A stretch of DNA of 64,000 nt from Saccharothrix carnea (GCF_003014735.1 NZ_PYAX01000008.1:372001-436000), one strand, 5' to 3'. Shown: positions 16,620 through 26,344, counted from the stretch's first letter. A program made the numbers and translations. Notes: a model not told the origin generated them from the letters alone.

Positions 16620-19034
16620 GTGAGCGACCCGAAAGCGGCGCTCGCGCAGGCGCTGGCGCGGTTGCGGGAACGGTTACCCGACGTGTCGGACGAGGCGTTG
16701 GCCCGGCGGGCGAGCGCGGTCGTGCTGCCGTCCGGCAGGCGGGTGGCGGTGAACGCCCGGCGGCTGGGGGAGTGGGTCGGCGGCCAGTCCGTGCCCCGGG
16801 ACTTCGACGTGGTGCTGGCGGTGGCCATGGCGACCGGCGGCGTGCCGAAGCTGACCGAGCTGCGCGACCTGTGGCGTGCCGCCCACCGGGACCGCCGCGC
16901 CACGCCGAAATCGGGGCGCGTGGTCGTCGGCCGGCCACCGAGCGACGCGGCGGCGTTGCGCGACCGGCCGGACCTGGCCGACGCGATCGACACCGCGTTG
17001 CGGGAGCCCGACCTCCGCCAGGTGCTGCTCACCGGACCGGGCGGTGTCGGCAAGTCCCAGCTGGCCACCGCCGCGTTCCACCGCGCCGGCGCCGACGTGC
17101 TGGTCTGGGTGGGTGCCCGCACGAGGCAGTCCGTGCTCACCGGCTACGCCCGCGCCTGGCGCGCCCTGGCCAAGGCCGCCGACGCCGACGAGGAGACGCA
17201 GGCCGACCTGTTCCTCGCCTGGCTGCGCTCCACCACCACGTCCTGGCTCGTGGTGCTGGACGACGTGCACGACCCGACCGAGCTGTCCGGCCTCTGGCCC
17301 GCGGGTGACGGCCGGACCCTGATCACCACGCAACGCCGTGACGCGTCCCTCCTGCGCCCGGACGCCCGGGTGGTCACCGTCGGCATGTTCACCGCGGCCG
17401 AGGCCACCGGCTACCTGTCGGCCCGCCTCTCCGTCGACCCGCGCCACGACCCCGCCGACCTGGCCGCCCTCGCCGACGCCCTGGGCCGCTTCCCGCTGGC
17501 GCTCTCGCAGGCCGCCGCGTTCCTCATCGACAGCGGCACCGACGTCCCCACCTACCTGGACCTCCTGGCCGACCGCCGCCGGCGCGTGGCCGACCTGTTC
17601 CCGCCCACCTCGCCCGCCGACGACCACCACGACACGGTCGCGGGCACCGTCCGGCTGGCCGTGGAACGGGCCGGGGCGCTGGCCGCCGACGCGAGGGACG
17701 TGCTCGGCCTGATCTCCGTGCTGGCCCCGGACGGCATCCCCGAGTCACTGCTCGCCGGCCACCTCCCCGCACTGCGCGCGCTGCACCGGCTGAACCTCGT
17801 CACCCACCACGGCCGGGTCGAGGCGCACGCCCTCGTCCAACGGGCCGCCCGCGACCTGCTCCCCGACCTGGCCCCACCGGCCGTCAAGGCCGCCGACGCG
17901 ATCGCACGCGAGTGGTCGACCGCCGACCCGGACACCGCCGCCGCCCTCTACCGCAACGCCGAGGTGCTCCGGACCGTCGCCGGCGAGCACCTGTGGACCG
18001 GCGGCATGCACCCCGTCCTGCGCCGCCTGGGCCAGTACCTGGCCGAGGTCGGCCGCCCCGCCGCCGCCCGCGAGGTGGCCGCGGAGCTGCTCGCCCTGGC
18101 CACCGATCCGCGTGACGTCATCGCACTGCGCACCCAGGTGGCCAAGGCGATCGGGGACCTCGGCGATCCCCGGACCGCGCTCACCCACTTCACCGAGATC
18201 CGCGCCACCGCCGAACGAACCCTCGGCCCCGCCGACGAGGACACCCTCTGGGCACGGTTCCACCAGGCCACCTACCGCCTGGAGACCGGCCTCATCGAGC
18301 AGGCCCTCGCCGAGCTGACCTCCCTGATCGACTCCTGCGACCTGCCCGCCGCCCACCCGCTCCGCGTCGTCGCCGAGGACGACCGGGTCCTCTGCCTCGG
18401 CCTGTCCGGCGACCTCACCGCCGCCCGTGCCGCCGCGGAGGACCTGGTCGGCACCTTGAGCCGGGAACTCGGCCCGCGCCACAAGCAGACCCTGCGCGCC
18501 CTGCTGGGCCTGGGCCGCTGGATCGGCGAGACCGGCGACGCGCCCACCGCCGTGGCCACCTTCCAGCAGGCCGTCGACGGCCTGGAAGCCGTCGCCGGCC
18601 GAGGTCACCACGACACGTTCATCGCCCGCCACAACCTCGCCTACTGGCGTGCCGAGGCCGGCGACCTGCCCCGGGCCATCACCGAGTTCGCCACCGCCAC
18701 GGCCGACGCCGAACGAGCCCTGGGCGAAACCCACCCGACCACCCTGACCTACCGCTCGAACCTGGTGTTCTGGCAGGGGATGGCGGGCGACCCGGAGGCA
18801 CTGCACGACCTGACCGCGCTGCGCCACGAGGTGGAGCGGACCTTCGGACCCCACCACCCCCGCGCACTGCGGACCAGACAGCAACGAGCCCACCTGCTCC
18901 ACCGCGCCGGCCACACCGACGAGGCCGTCGAGGAACTGCGCGCGGTCCTCGCGGAGATGTCCGCCGTGCAGGGCGCCAACCACCCGCGCACGAGGGAAGC
19001 CGCCGACCTGCTGGCCGGCTGGGAAACCACCTGA
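16620..19034 (+). CDS. NB-ARC ATPase regulator with TPR repeats
   Basis: This 804-residue cytoplasmic STAND-type protein has three parts. Residues 1-90 form a small helical domain resembling actinomycete XRE-like N-termini (RRVAVNARRLGEWVGGQSVP). An NB-ARC module follows, with Walker A GPGGVGKS (about 139-146) and Walker B WLVVLDDVHD (about 204-213). From about residue 440 to the end come repeated TPR units of the kinesin-light-chain/TPR_10 type (for example TLTYRSNLVFWQGMAGD). Such proteins oligomerise on binding a signal and act as regulators or sensors; the output here is unknown. GTG 16620 has GGAGG at 16610-16614, while the frame upstream is open but not protein-like. Confidence 0.85.
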   Translation: MSDPKAALAQALARLRERLPDVSDEALARRASAVVLPSGRRVAVNARRLGEWVGGQSVPRDFDVVLAVAMATGGVPKLTELRDLWRAAHRDRRATPKSGRVVVGRPPSDAAALRDRPDLADAIDTALREPDLRQVLLTGPGGVGKSQLATAAFHRAGADVLVWVGARTRQSVLTGYARAWRALAKAADADEETQADLFLAWLRSTTTSWLVVLDDVHDPTELSGLWPAGDGRTLITTQRRDASLLRPDARVVTVGMFTAAEATGYLSARLSVDPRHDPADLAALADALGRFPLALSQAAAFLIDSGTDVPTYLDLLADRRRRVADLFPPTSPADDHHDTVAGTVRLAVERAGALAADARDVLGLISVLAPDGIPESLLAGHLPALRALHRLNLVTHHGRVEAHALVQRAARDLLPDLAPPAVKAADAIAREWSTADPDTAAALYRNAEVLRTVAGEHLWTGGMHPVLRRLGQYLAEVGRPAAAREVAAELLALATDPRDVIALRTQVAKAIGDLGDPRTALTHFTEIRATAERTLGPADEDTLWARFHQATYRLETGLIEQALAELTSLIDSCDLPAAHPLRVVAEDDRVLCLGLSGDLTAARAAAEDLVGTLSRELGPRHKQTLRALLGLGRWIGETGDAPTAVATFQQAVDGLEAVAGRGHHDTFIARHNLAYWRAEAGDLPRAITEFATATADAERALGETHPTTLTYRSNLVFWQGMAGDPEALHDLTALRHEVERTFGPHHPRALRTRQQRAHLLHRAGHTDEAVEELRAVLAEMSAVQGANHPRTREAADLLAGWETT

Positions 19035-19043
19035 CAGACGCCG

Positions 19044-19076
19044 AGGGCCCGGCGGGTGCTCGCCCCGCCGGGCCCT
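19044..19076. terminator. Bidirectional terminator between convergent genes
   Basis: A perfect 13-bp stem (19044-19056 with 19064-19076) and 7-base loop sit between the NB-ARC stop (19034) and the stop of the minus-strand permease (19093). Confidence 0.8.
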
Positions 19077-19092
19077 GGGACTCGAAAGTGCT

Positions 19093-20136
19093 CTACGTCC
19101 GCCGCACGATGATCCGCTGCAACGCGATGAACGCCAGCAGCAGCGCACCGATCACGATCTTCGTCCACCACGACGACAGCGTGCCCTCGAACGAGATCAG
19201 CGTCTGGATGGTGCCCAGCACCAGCACGCCCACCACCGACCCGATCACGAACCCGACGCCGCCGGACAGCAGGCTGCCGCCCACCACGACCGCCGCGATC
19301 GCGTCCAGTTCCATGCCGACCGCGTGCAGGCTGTAGCCGGACAGCATGTAGAGGCTGAACAGCAACCCGCCCAACGCCGAGCAGAACCCGCTGATCACGT
19401 ACACGCCGATCTTCACCCGCGTGGTCGCCAGGCCCATCAGCCGCGCCGACGTCTCGCTGCCGCCCACGGCGTACACCGTGCGCCCGAACCGGGTCAGGTG
19501 CAGCACGTACACCGCCGCCAGCACCGCGACCAGCGCGATCACGACGCCGTAGGTGATGGTCACCCCGCCCGGCAGTTCGATCGAGCCGGTGGCCAGGTCG
19601 CGGAAGGTCGGGTCCTTGATGGACACCGACTCGACGCTGATCACGAAGCACAGGCCGCGGGCCAGGAACATGCCCGCCAGGGTCACGATGAACGGCTGCA
19701 CGCCGAACCGGTGGATCACCCACCCCATCGCCAGCCCCAGCCCGGACCCGGTGGCCAGCACCGTGATCACGACCAGCCAGGCGGGCCACCCGGCTTGCAG
19801 CGCGGCGGCGGCGATCATCGTGGACAGCGCGACGACCGATCCGACCGACAGGTCGATGCCGCCGGTGAGGATCACGAACGTCATCCCGACCGCGAGCACG
19901 ATCAGGAACGCGTTGTCGATGAACAGGTTCGCCATCACCTGCCCGGACGCGAACCCCTCGTAGCGCACCGAGCCGACGCCGAACGTCGCCACGAACACCA
20001 CGAACGTCGCGATCACCGGCAGGAACCGCTTGGGCACGTTCACCCGGCCACGCGACCGGGCCGACCGCGACGCGGACCCCGGCGACTTCGCGGGCACCGC
20101 CCCGACCTCAGGCGCGACCACCACTGTCTCCTTCAC
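19093..20136 (-). CDS. yjfF: Furanose-type sugar ABC permease, YjfF-like
   Basis: This 347-residue inner-membrane permease is of the ribose/galactofuranose (CUT2) family. Key segments are MTFVILTGGIDLSVGSVVALS, RFGRTVYAVGGSETSARLMGL and the glycine-rich AAVVVGGSLLSGGVGFVIGSVVG. The gene order binding protein-ATPase-permease-permease is that of E. coli ytfQRT-yjfF, and this is the last gene. GTG 20136 overlaps the stop of the preceding permease gene (GTGA). It has a basic 45-residue cytoplasmic N-terminal tail. It likely imports arabinofuranose or arabino-oligosaccharides, judging by the adjacent GH43 and shared operators. Confidence 0.88.
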   Translation of the reverse strand: MKETVVVAPEVGAVPAKSPGSASRSARSRGRVNVPKRFLPVIATFVVFVATFGVGSVRYEGFASGQVMANLFIDNAFLIVLAVGMTFVILTGGIDLSVGSVVALSTMIAAAALQAGWPAWLVVITVLATGSGLGLAMGWVIHRFGVQPFIVTLAGMFLARGLCFVISVESVSIKDPTFRDLATGSIELPGGVTITYGVVIALVAVLAAVYVLHLTRFGRTVYAVGGSETSARLMGLATTRVKIGVYVISGFCSALGGLLFSLYMLSGYSLHAVGMELDAIAAVVVGGSLLSGGVGFVIGSVVGVLVLGTIQTLISFEGTLSSWWTKIVIGALLLAFIALQRIIVRRT

Positions 20137-21113
20137 GCGGGCACCCCTTGCTTCCCACGAACCCGACCACCGACACGGACCCGGACGGGTGCCTGCATCA
20201 GGCACACCGCGATCACCACGACCGCCTTGAACACCAGCGTGATCTCCGGCTTGATGCCGATCGTGTAGACCGTCGTGGTCAACGTCTGGATGATCAACGC
20301 GCCGAGCAGGGTGCCGGTCAGCGAGTACCGGCCGCCGGCCAGCGACGTGCCGCCGATGACGACGGCCAGGATCGCGTCCATCTCGATCCACAGGCCGGCG
20401 TTGTTGGCGTCCGCCGCGCTCACGTTCGAGCTGATCATCAACCCGGCCACGGCCGCGCACAGCGCCGCGAACACGTACACCGTCCAGATGATCGTGCGCG
20501 CCCGCACCCCGGCCAGCCGCGACGCCGACGGGTTGACGCCGACCGACTCGATCAGCAGCCCCAGCGCGGTCCGCCGGGTCACCAGCGCGACCAGCCCGAG
20601 CACCGCCAGGCTGATCAGGATCGCGATGGGCAGCACCAGGAACCCGGCGCCCACCTGCCGGTAGACCGGCGAGTCGACCGTGACGATCTGGCCCTCGGTG
20701 ATCAGCATCGCGATACCGCGACCGGCCGTCATCAGCACCAGCGTGGCGATGATCGGCTGGATGCCCAGCACCGACACCAGGAACCCGTTCCACAGCCCGA
20801 GCACCGCGCACAGCGCCAGCGCCAGGCCCATCGCCACCCACGGGTTGCCGCCGGCGGCGATGTGCGTGCACGTCACCGCGCCCGCGATCGCCGCCACCGC
20901 GCCGACCGACAGGTCGATGCCCCGGGTCGCGATCACCAGCGTCATGCCCAACGCGATCAGCAGCGTCGGGGCGCCGTTGCGCAGGATGTCGATCAGGCTG
21001 CCGTACAGGTGCCCGTCCTGCAGCCGCAGGGAGAAGAACGTCGGCGTCACCACCACGTTCAGGATCAGCAGCGCGACCAGTGCCAGCACCGGCCAGAGCA
21101 GTCGGTTCTTCAC
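20133..21113 (-). CDS. ytfT: Furanose-type sugar ABC permease, YtfT-like
   Basis: This 326-residue permease has the CUT2 signature LGMTLVIATRGIDLSVGAVAAIAG and the later IEMDAILAVVIGGTSLAGGRYSLTGTLLGALI. It forms a heteromeric channel with the YjfF-like subunit. The start is GTG at 21113, sharing GTGA with the stop of the ATPase gene; its own last codon overlaps the next permease. All three coupling overlaps mean ATPase and both permeases are made in step. Confidence 0.88.
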   Translation of the reverse strand: MKNRLLWPVLALVALLILNVVVTPTFFSLRLQDGHLYGSLIDILRNGAPTLLIALGMTLVIATRGIDLSVGAVAAIAGAVTCTHIAAGGNPWVAMGLALALCAVLGLWNGFLVSVLGIQPIIATLVLMTAGRGIAMLITEGQIVTVDSPVYRQVGAGFLVLPIAILISLAVLGLVALVTRRTALGLLIESVGVNPSASRLAGVRARTIIWTVYVFAALCAAVAGLMISSNVSAADANNAGLWIEMDAILAVVIGGTSLAGGRYSLTGTLLGALIIQTLTTTVYTIGIKPEITLVFKAVVVIAVCLMQAPVRVRVGGRVRGKQGVPA

Positions 21114-22642
21114 GACGCCACCGCCTTCTCCACACCGTGGTCGACACCGTGGTCCCCGCCGCCGGCGATGAGCGCCATCACGTCGTCCACGCCCACGTCA
21201 CCGTCCAACTCGGCCACCTTCTGCCGGTCGCGCATCACCACGACGCGGTCGGACACGCGCACCACCTCCTCCAGTTCGGCGGAGATGAACAGCACCGCCA
21301 TGCCCTCCGCGGCCAGGTCGGCGACGACCTTCTGGATCTGGGCCTTCGCGCCCACGTCGATGCCGCGGGTCGGCTCGTCCAGGATCAACAGCTTCGGCTG
21401 GGTCACCAGCCACCGCGCCAGCAGCACCTTCTGCTGGTTGCCGCCCGACAGGTTGCCCACCGCCCGGTCCGGGTCGGCGGGCCGGATGTCGAGCAGCTCG
21501 ATGTACTTGGCCACCAGCTCGTCGGCGAGCTTGCGCGGCACCGGCCGCGCCCAGCCGCGCGCCGCCTGCATGGCCAGGATCAGGTTGTCCCGCACGCTCA
21601 GGTCGGCCACGATGCCCTCGGCCTTGCGGTCCTCCGAGGAGAACGCGACCCCGGCCTCGATCGCCGCCCGCGGCCCGGTCAGCCGCAGCGGCTTGCCGTT
21701 GACCAGGATTCGGCCCGAGTCGGCCTTGTCCGCGCCGAACAGCAACCGCGCCACCTCCGTGCGGCCGGAGCCGAGCAGCCCGGCCAGGCCGACGACCTCA
21801 CCGGACCGGATCTCCAGGTCGAACGGCGCGACCGAGCCCTTGCGGCCCACCCCCTCGGCGACGAGGAACGCCTGGCCCGGCGTGCCGGAGCGGCGTTCGA
21901 TCTCCTCCAGCAGGCCCATCTCACGCCCGAGCATCGCCGACACGAGGTCGATCCGGCTCAACGCGGCGGTCGGGTGCTCGGCGACCAGGCGGCCGTTGCG
22001 CAGCACCGTGATCCGGTCGGAGATCTCGTAGACCTGCTCCAGGAAGTGCGTCACGAACAGCACCGCGACACCCTCGTCGCGCAGCACCCGGATGATCCGG
22101 AACAGCTCCGCGACCTCGTCGGCGTCCAGGCTGGAAGTCGGCTCGTCCAGCACCAGCACCCGCGCGTCCACCGCCACCGCCCGCGCGATCGCGACCAGCT
22201 GCTGCACGGCGATCGGGTGGCTCTCCAGCACCGAACCCGGGTCGATGTGCAACCCGATCCGGGCGAGCAGCTCCGCGGCCCGCGCGCGCATCCGCCGGCC
22301 GTCGATGCGGCCGAACTTGCGCGGCTCGCGGCCGAGCAGGATGTTCTCCGCCACGGTCAGGTTCGCGCACAGGTTGACCTCTTGGTACACCGTGCTGATC
22401 CCGGCGGCCTGCGCCTGCGCGGGAGCGGTGAACGCCACCGGCTCGCCCGCGTAGCGGATCTCGCCCGCCGCGAGCGGGTGCACGCCGGTCAGCGCCTTGA
22501 TGAGCGTGGACTTGCCCGCTCCGTTCTCGCCCATCAACGCGTGGACCTCGCCGGGGAACAGCCGGAAATCCACCTCCTGCAGGGCTTTGACTCCGGGGAA
22601 CTCCACCGAGATGCCCCGCATGTCCACGACCGGCACGGTCAC
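21110..22642 (-). CDS. ytfR: Sugar ABC transporter ATPase with two ABC domains, YtfR-like
   Basis: This 510-residue cytoplasmic ATPase is of the RbsA/XylG type. The first domain has Walker [10 protein letters not shown] (residues about 39-47), Walker B VLVLDEPTSSLD and a degraded signature. The second has a degenerate P-loop LLGSGRTE and a clear [15 protein letters not shown] signature, as usual for this family. GTG 22642 follows GGGGAG by a short spacer; an upstream in-frame extension is not conserved-looking. A strong hairpin lies between it and the binding-protein gene. Confidence 0.88.
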   Translation of the reverse strand: MTVPVVDMRGISVEFPGVKALQEVDFRLFPGEVHALMGENGAGKSTLIKALTGVHPLAAGEIRYAGEPVAFTAPAQAQAAGISTVYQEVNLCANLTVAENILLGREPRKFGRIDGRRMRARAAELLARIGLHIDPGSVLESHPIAVQQLVAIARAVAVDARVLVLDEPTSSLDADEVAELFRIIRVLRDEGVAVLFVTHFLEQVYEISDRITVLRNGRLVAEHPTAALSRIDLVSAMLGREMGLLEEIERRSGTPGQAFLVAEGVGRKGSVAPFDLEIRSGEVVGLAGLLGSGRTEVARLLFGADKADSGRILVNGKPLRLTGPRAAIEAGVAFSSEDRKAEGIVADLSVRDNLILAMQAARGWARPVPRKLADELVAKYIELLDIRPADPDRAVGNLSGGNQQKVLLARWLVTQPKLLILDEPTRGIDVGAKAQIQKVVADLAAEGMAVLFISAELEEVVRVSDRVVVMRDRQKVAELDGDVGVDDVMALIAGGGDHGVDHGVEKAVAS

Positions 22643-22668
22643 CGGACAACTCCCCTCACACGCTGGGC

Positions 22669-22709
22669 GCGGCCCCCGCCACCACACCCGGAGGGGTGGC
22701 GGGGACCGC
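22669..22709 (-). terminator. Intercistronic hairpin between binding protein and ATPase genes
   Basis: Arms 22669-22683 and 22695-22709 pair over 15 bp with one wobble-type mismatch. Located between the ytfQ-like stop and the ytfR-like start, it is placed to stabilise or partly terminate the upstream message so that binding protein exceeds membrane components. Confidence 0.6.
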
Positions 22710-22733
22710 GGTCTGTGATCACTACCGGCGGTA

Positions 22734-23717
22734 TCAGTACTTGCGGTTGGGCAGCTCGGTCTTGGCCTGCTCGGTGGTGAAGGTGCCCTCCTCGGTCACC
22801 ACGCGCGGCGGGACCTCCTCGCCCGCGACGACCTTCTTGGCCAGCTCCATCAGCTGCTTGCCCAGCAGCGGGTTGCACTCGACGATGAAGTTGATCTCAC
22901 CGGCGGCCAGGGCGGTCATGCCGTCCTTCACCGCGTCCACCGTGATGATCTTGATGTCCTTGCCGGGCACCTTGCCCGCGGCCTTGATCGCCTCGATCGC
23001 GCCCAGGCCCATGTCGTCGTTGTGCGCGTAGACCACGTCGATCTGCGGCACCGACTTCAGGAACGCCTCCATGACCTGCTTGCCGCCCGACCGCGTGAAG
23101 TCACCGGTCTGCGTGGCCACGATCTTCAGGTCCGTGCCCGCGATGGCGTCCTCGAAGCCCTTCTTGCGGTCGATCGCCGGCGCGGCGCCGGTCGTGCCCT
23201 GCAGTTCCACGACGTTCTTCGCGCCGCCCGCGTTGGCCTTCAGCCACTCGCCGGCCTTCTTGCCCTCTTCCACGAAGTCCGAGCCGAGGAACGTCTTGTA
23301 CAGCGACGTGTCGTCCGAGTCGACCGCGCGGTCGGTCAGGATGACCGGGATGTTCGCGCGCTTGGCCTCCAGCAGCACGGCGTCCCAGCCGGTCTCCACC
23401 ACCGGGCTGAAGGCGATGACGTCCACCTTCTGCTGGATGTAGGACCGGATCGCCTTGATCTGGTTCTCCTGCTTCTGCTGCGCGTCGGAGAACTTCAGGT
23501 CGACCCCGGCGGCAGCGGCCTCCTCCTGGATCGACTTGGTGTTGGCGGTGCGCCAGCCGCTCTCGGCACCCACCTGGGCGAAGCCCATCGTGATCTTGCC
23601 GTCGTCGTTGGCCTTGGGGGCGCCCGACGAACCCGCGTCCCCGGACCCACCGGAACCGCACGCGGTCAACGCGGCCAACAGGACCGCGGCGGCGGCGGTC
23701 GTGATCTTCTTCAACAC
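22734..23717 (-). CDS. ytfQ: Furanose-binding lipoprotein, YtfQ-like
   Basis: This 327-residue periplasmic-binding-protein-like lipoprotein has a lipobox LTAC (C20). The mature part follows E. coli YtfQ closely in the segments MGFAQVGAESGWRTANTKSI, QQKQENQIKAIRSYI, NVVELQGTTGAAPAIDRKKG, GDFTRSGGKQVME and YAHNDDMGLGAI. YtfQ binds galactofuranose, and these ligand-facing segments are kept, so a furanose ligand is likely; with this neighbourhood L-arabinofuranose is favoured over galactofuranose. The start is GTG 23717, preceded by GGAGGA; the longer frame to 23804 has no ribosome site. It has an operator-like palindrome upstream at 23792. Confidence 0.9.
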   Translation of the reverse strand: MLKKITTAAAAVLLAALTACGSGGSGDAGSSGAPKANDDGKITMGFAQVGAESGWRTANTKSIQEEAAAAGVDLKFSDAQQKQENQIKAIRSYIQQKVDVIAFSPVVETGWDAVLLEAKRANIPVILTDRAVDSDDTSLYKTFLGSDFVEEGKKAGEWLKANAGGAKNVVELQGTTGAAPAIDRKKGFEDAIAGTDLKIVATQTGDFTRSGGKQVMEAFLKSVPQIDVVYAHNDDMGLGAIEAIKAAGKVPGKDIKIITVDAVKDGMTALAAGEINFIVECNPLLGKQLMELAKKVVAGEEVPPRVVTEEGTFTTEQAKTELPNRKY

Positions 23718-23791
23718 TGGTCTTCCTCCGTGGGAACCCGAGACACTGACGGGGCGGCGAACCGCGTGACGGTGGTCACCTGGGCCACAAG

Positions 23792-23807
23792 AGTGAACGC
23801 TCACAAT
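23792..23807. promoter_or_regulatory. Operator-like site before the ytfQ-like gene
   Basis: GAGTGAACGCTCACAA reads TTGTGAGCGTTCACTC on the other strand. It matches the arabinose-regulon consensus TGTKAGCGNTMAC seen at 23871, 26286 and 27587. It lies 75 bp upstream of the ytfQ-like start. Confidence 0.55.
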
Positions 23808-23870
23808 CGGCTCGTCAACCCCTCGGAAACGTCAACTTTGCATCCTTGACACGTTTGTTAGCACCGACAT

Positions 23871-23886
23871 ATGTTAGCGCTCACTT
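23871..23886. promoter_or_regulatory. Operator-like site before the GH43 gene
   Basis: ATGTTAGCGCTCACTT shares ATGTTAGCG and the TCAC half with the other three sites of this regulon. It lies 86 bp upstream of the GH43 ATG in the divergent region shared with the furanose transporter. A further TTGTTAGCA (23855-23863) may be a half-site. Confidence 0.6.
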
Positions 23887-23971
23887 TGCTGACTGTGACT
23901 CAGCACACCCACCACCCCGATGCCTGTACAGCCGCGGTCCCGCGCCGCGCGCCAGACGAGAGCGACGCCCA

Positions 23972-26176
23972 ATGGTCACCCTTCGTCATCGCCCACGCAC
24001 CCTCGTCGCCTGCCTCGTCGCGGTGGTGGCCGCCGCGACTCTGAGCGCACCACCGGCGTCGGCCGCCGACGGCCTCGTGCTGCACTACCCCCTCACCGAA
24101 ACCGAAGGTGCCGTCGCAGCCGACACCTCGGGCGGAGGTCGCAACGCAACCGTTATCGGCGACGCCACCCCGGGCGGTGCTGAAGGGCTCCAGTTGGGCG
24201 GCGTGAACGGTCACGTCAAACTGCCCGACAACGTCCTGCGGGGACTGACCGAGGTCAGTGTTTCGATTCAGGTGCGCATCGCGCCCGACCAGGCGACTCC
24301 GTACTTCGTGTACGGCCTCGGCAACTCCTCGGGCACCGCGGGCAACGGCTACCTGTTCACCACCGGCAACGCCTACCGGTCGTCCATCGCGACCGGCAAC
24401 TGGTCGACGGAGCAGACCGTCACCGCGGGCCGCGACCTCGCCAGGGGCGTCTGGAAGACGCTGACCTACACGCTCGGCGGCGGCACGGCCGTGCTGTACG
24501 AGGACGGCGTCGAGGTCGCCCGCCGCACCGGCGTGACGATCACCCCGGCCCTGATCGGCGGCGGCACGACGACGGCCAACCACATCGGCCGCTCGGTCTA
24601 CAGCGGCGACCGCCACCTCAAGGGCTCGGTCCGCGACTTCCGCCTCTACGACCGCGCGCTCACCGCGGCCGAGGCGCACGCGCTCGGCTTCGTCGCCGAC
24701 GACGAGAAGGGCCGACGCGACCTGGCCTCGATCGACCTCGGCGACACCTCCGCCGTCACCGGCGACCTCACCCTGCCGACCACCGGCCCGTACGGCTCCG
24801 CGATCACCTGGCGGTCCGGTGACCCGGCGGTCGTGTCCACCACGGGTGCCGTCACCCGTCCCGCACCCGGCAGCGCGTCCGCGACGGTGACGCTCACCGC
24901 GACCGCGTTCGGGCAGACCCGCGACTTCGAGGTCACCGTGCGACCGCAGCTCACCGACGACGAGAAGGTCGCCGAAGCCGACGCCGCGCTGGTCGTCTGG
25001 GACGAGGACGACATCCGCGGCAACATCACCCTGCCCGCCACGGGCCCGCACGGCACCACGATCACGTGGAAGAGCAACAAGCCCGAGGTCGTCACGCCCA
25101 CCGGCGAGGTCACGCGGCCCGCGTTCGGCGAGAAGCCGGTGAAGGTGCAGCTCACCGCCGAGATCCGGGCGGGCGAGGAGGCCACCCGCAAGAAGTTCAA
25201 GGTCACCGTCACGCCGCGGCCCGAGCAGCAGGCCTACGAGGGCTACCTGTTCGGCTACTTCACCGGCGAGGGTTCGGCCACCGGCGAACAGGTCCACTTC
25301 GCCGCCAGCCGCGGTGACGACGCGCTCAAGTGGGACGAGCTGAACCAGGGCAACCCGGTGCTCACGTCGTCCTCGGGTGACAAGGGTGTGCGCGACCCGT
25401 TCATCATCCGGTCGCCGGAGGGCGACAAGTTCTACCTCATCGCCACCGACCTCAAGATGCACGGAAACGGCAACTGGGACCTGGTGCAGCGCAAGGGCAG
25501 CCGTTACATCGAGGTGTGGGAGTCCACCGACCTCGTCGACTGGGGGCAACAGCGGCACGTGCTCGTCTCGCCGGAGACGGCGGGCAACACGTGGGCGCCC
25601 GAGGCGTACTACGACGAGTCGATCGGCGCGTACGTGGTGTTCTGGGCCTCGAAGCTCTACGCCGAGGACGACCCGGACCACGCGGGCAACACCTACAACA
25701 AGATGCTGTACGCGACCACGCGCGACTTCCGCACGTTCAGCGAGCCGCAGGTGTGGGTCGACCCGGGCTACTCGGTGATCGACTCGACCGTGATCAAGCA
25801 CGGCGACGAGTACTACCGGTTCACCAAGGACGAGCGGAACAACACGTCCACCACGCCGTGCAGCAAGTTCATCCTCGCCGAGAAGTCGACGCAGCTGCGG
25901 GACACGTCGTACGACTTCGTCGCCGACTGCATCGGCAAGGGCTCCATCCGCCAGGGTGAGGGGCCGACGGTGTTCAAGTCCAACACCGAGGACCGCTGGT
26001 ACCTGTTCATCGACGAGTTCGGCGGCCGCGGCTACGTGCCGTTCGAGACGACCGACCTCGCGTCCGGCCGGTGGACCCTGGCCACCGGTTACGAGCTGCC
26101 CAGCCGACCCCGGCACGGCACCGTGCTGCCGGTGACCAAGGCCGAGCTGGACCGCGTGCGGGCGGCGTTCCCGTGA
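23972..26176 (+). CDS. Secreted GH43 arabinan-type hydrolase with LamG and Ig-like domains
   Basis: This 734-residue exported enzyme has a signal peptide ending PASA (about 33). In order come a LamG-like lectin fold (about 35-235), two short bacterial Ig-like repeats each with ITxPATGPxGTxITWKS (about 240-415), and a five-bladed GH43 propeller (about 420-734). Catalytic residues fit the family: D475 (GVRDPF, base), D604 (VIDSTV) and E663 (GEGPTV, acid). GH43 enzymes remove arabinose or xylose. The surrounding araBDA genes and arabinose-type operators support an arabinan or arabinofuranoside substrate. ATG 23972 is the first start before a good signal peptide. The gene diverges from the furanose transporter. 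Confidence 0.88.
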   Translation: MVTLRHRPRTLVACLVAVVAAATLSAPPASAADGLVLHYPLTETEGAVAADTSGGGRNATVIGDATPGGAEGLQLGGVNGHVKLPDNVLRGLTEVSVSIQVRIAPDQATPYFVYGLGNSSGTAGNGYLFTTGNAYRSSIATGNWSTEQTVTAGRDLARGVWKTLTYTLGGGTAVLYEDGVEVARRTGVTITPALIGGGTTTANHIGRSVYSGDRHLKGSVRDFRLYDRALTAAEAHALGFVADDEKGRRDLASIDLGDTSAVTGDLTLPTTGPYGSAITWRSGDPAVVSTTGAVTRPAPGSASATVTLTATAFGQTRDFEVTVRPQLTDDEKVAEADAALVVWDEDDIRGNITLPATGPHGTTITWKSNKPEVVTPTGEVTRPAFGEKPVKVQLTAEIRAGEEATRKKFKVTVTPRPEQQAYEGYLFGYFTGEGSATGEQVHFAASRGDDALKWDELNQGNPVLTSSSGDKGVRDPFIIRSPEGDKFYLIATDLKMHGNGNWDLVQRKGSRYIEVWESTDLVDWGQQRHVLVSPETAGNTWAPEAYYDESIGAYVVFWASKLYAEDDPDHAGNTYNKMLYATTRDFRTFSEPQVWVDPGYSVIDSTVIKHGDEYYRFTKDERNNTSTTPCSKFILAEKSTQLRDTSYDFVADCIGKGSIRQGEGPTVFKSNTEDRWYLFIDEFGGRGYVPFETTDLASGRWTLATGYELPSRPRHGTVLPVTKAELDRVRAAFP

Positions 26177-26285
26177 CGGCGGCGCCCGCCGCGCGACATT
26201 CCGGGTGGTCGGACCGCGTCCCTGCGCTGGTGGGAACGGTCCCTGGTGGACAATGGGTCTTGAGCACCTCAGCGGTGATCAGGGT

Positions 26286-26301
26286 GTGTTATCGCTAACA
26301 T
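26286..26301. promoter_or_regulatory. Operator before the LacI-type regulator gene
   Basis: GTGTTATCGCTAACAT is the exact reverse complement of the site before araB (27587-27602). It lies 43 bp upstream of the GTG start, suggesting autoregulation. Confidence 0.75.
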
Positions 26302-26344
26302 CGAGTTCGCAGGCTGCAGTGTCGACAGGGGAGATGGGGCGGTA

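Noticed and set aside
22734-23804. Longer start for the ytfQ-like lipoprotein
   Set aside because: The extra 29 residues precede the lipobox signal and lack a ribosome site; GTG 23717 has GGAGGA.
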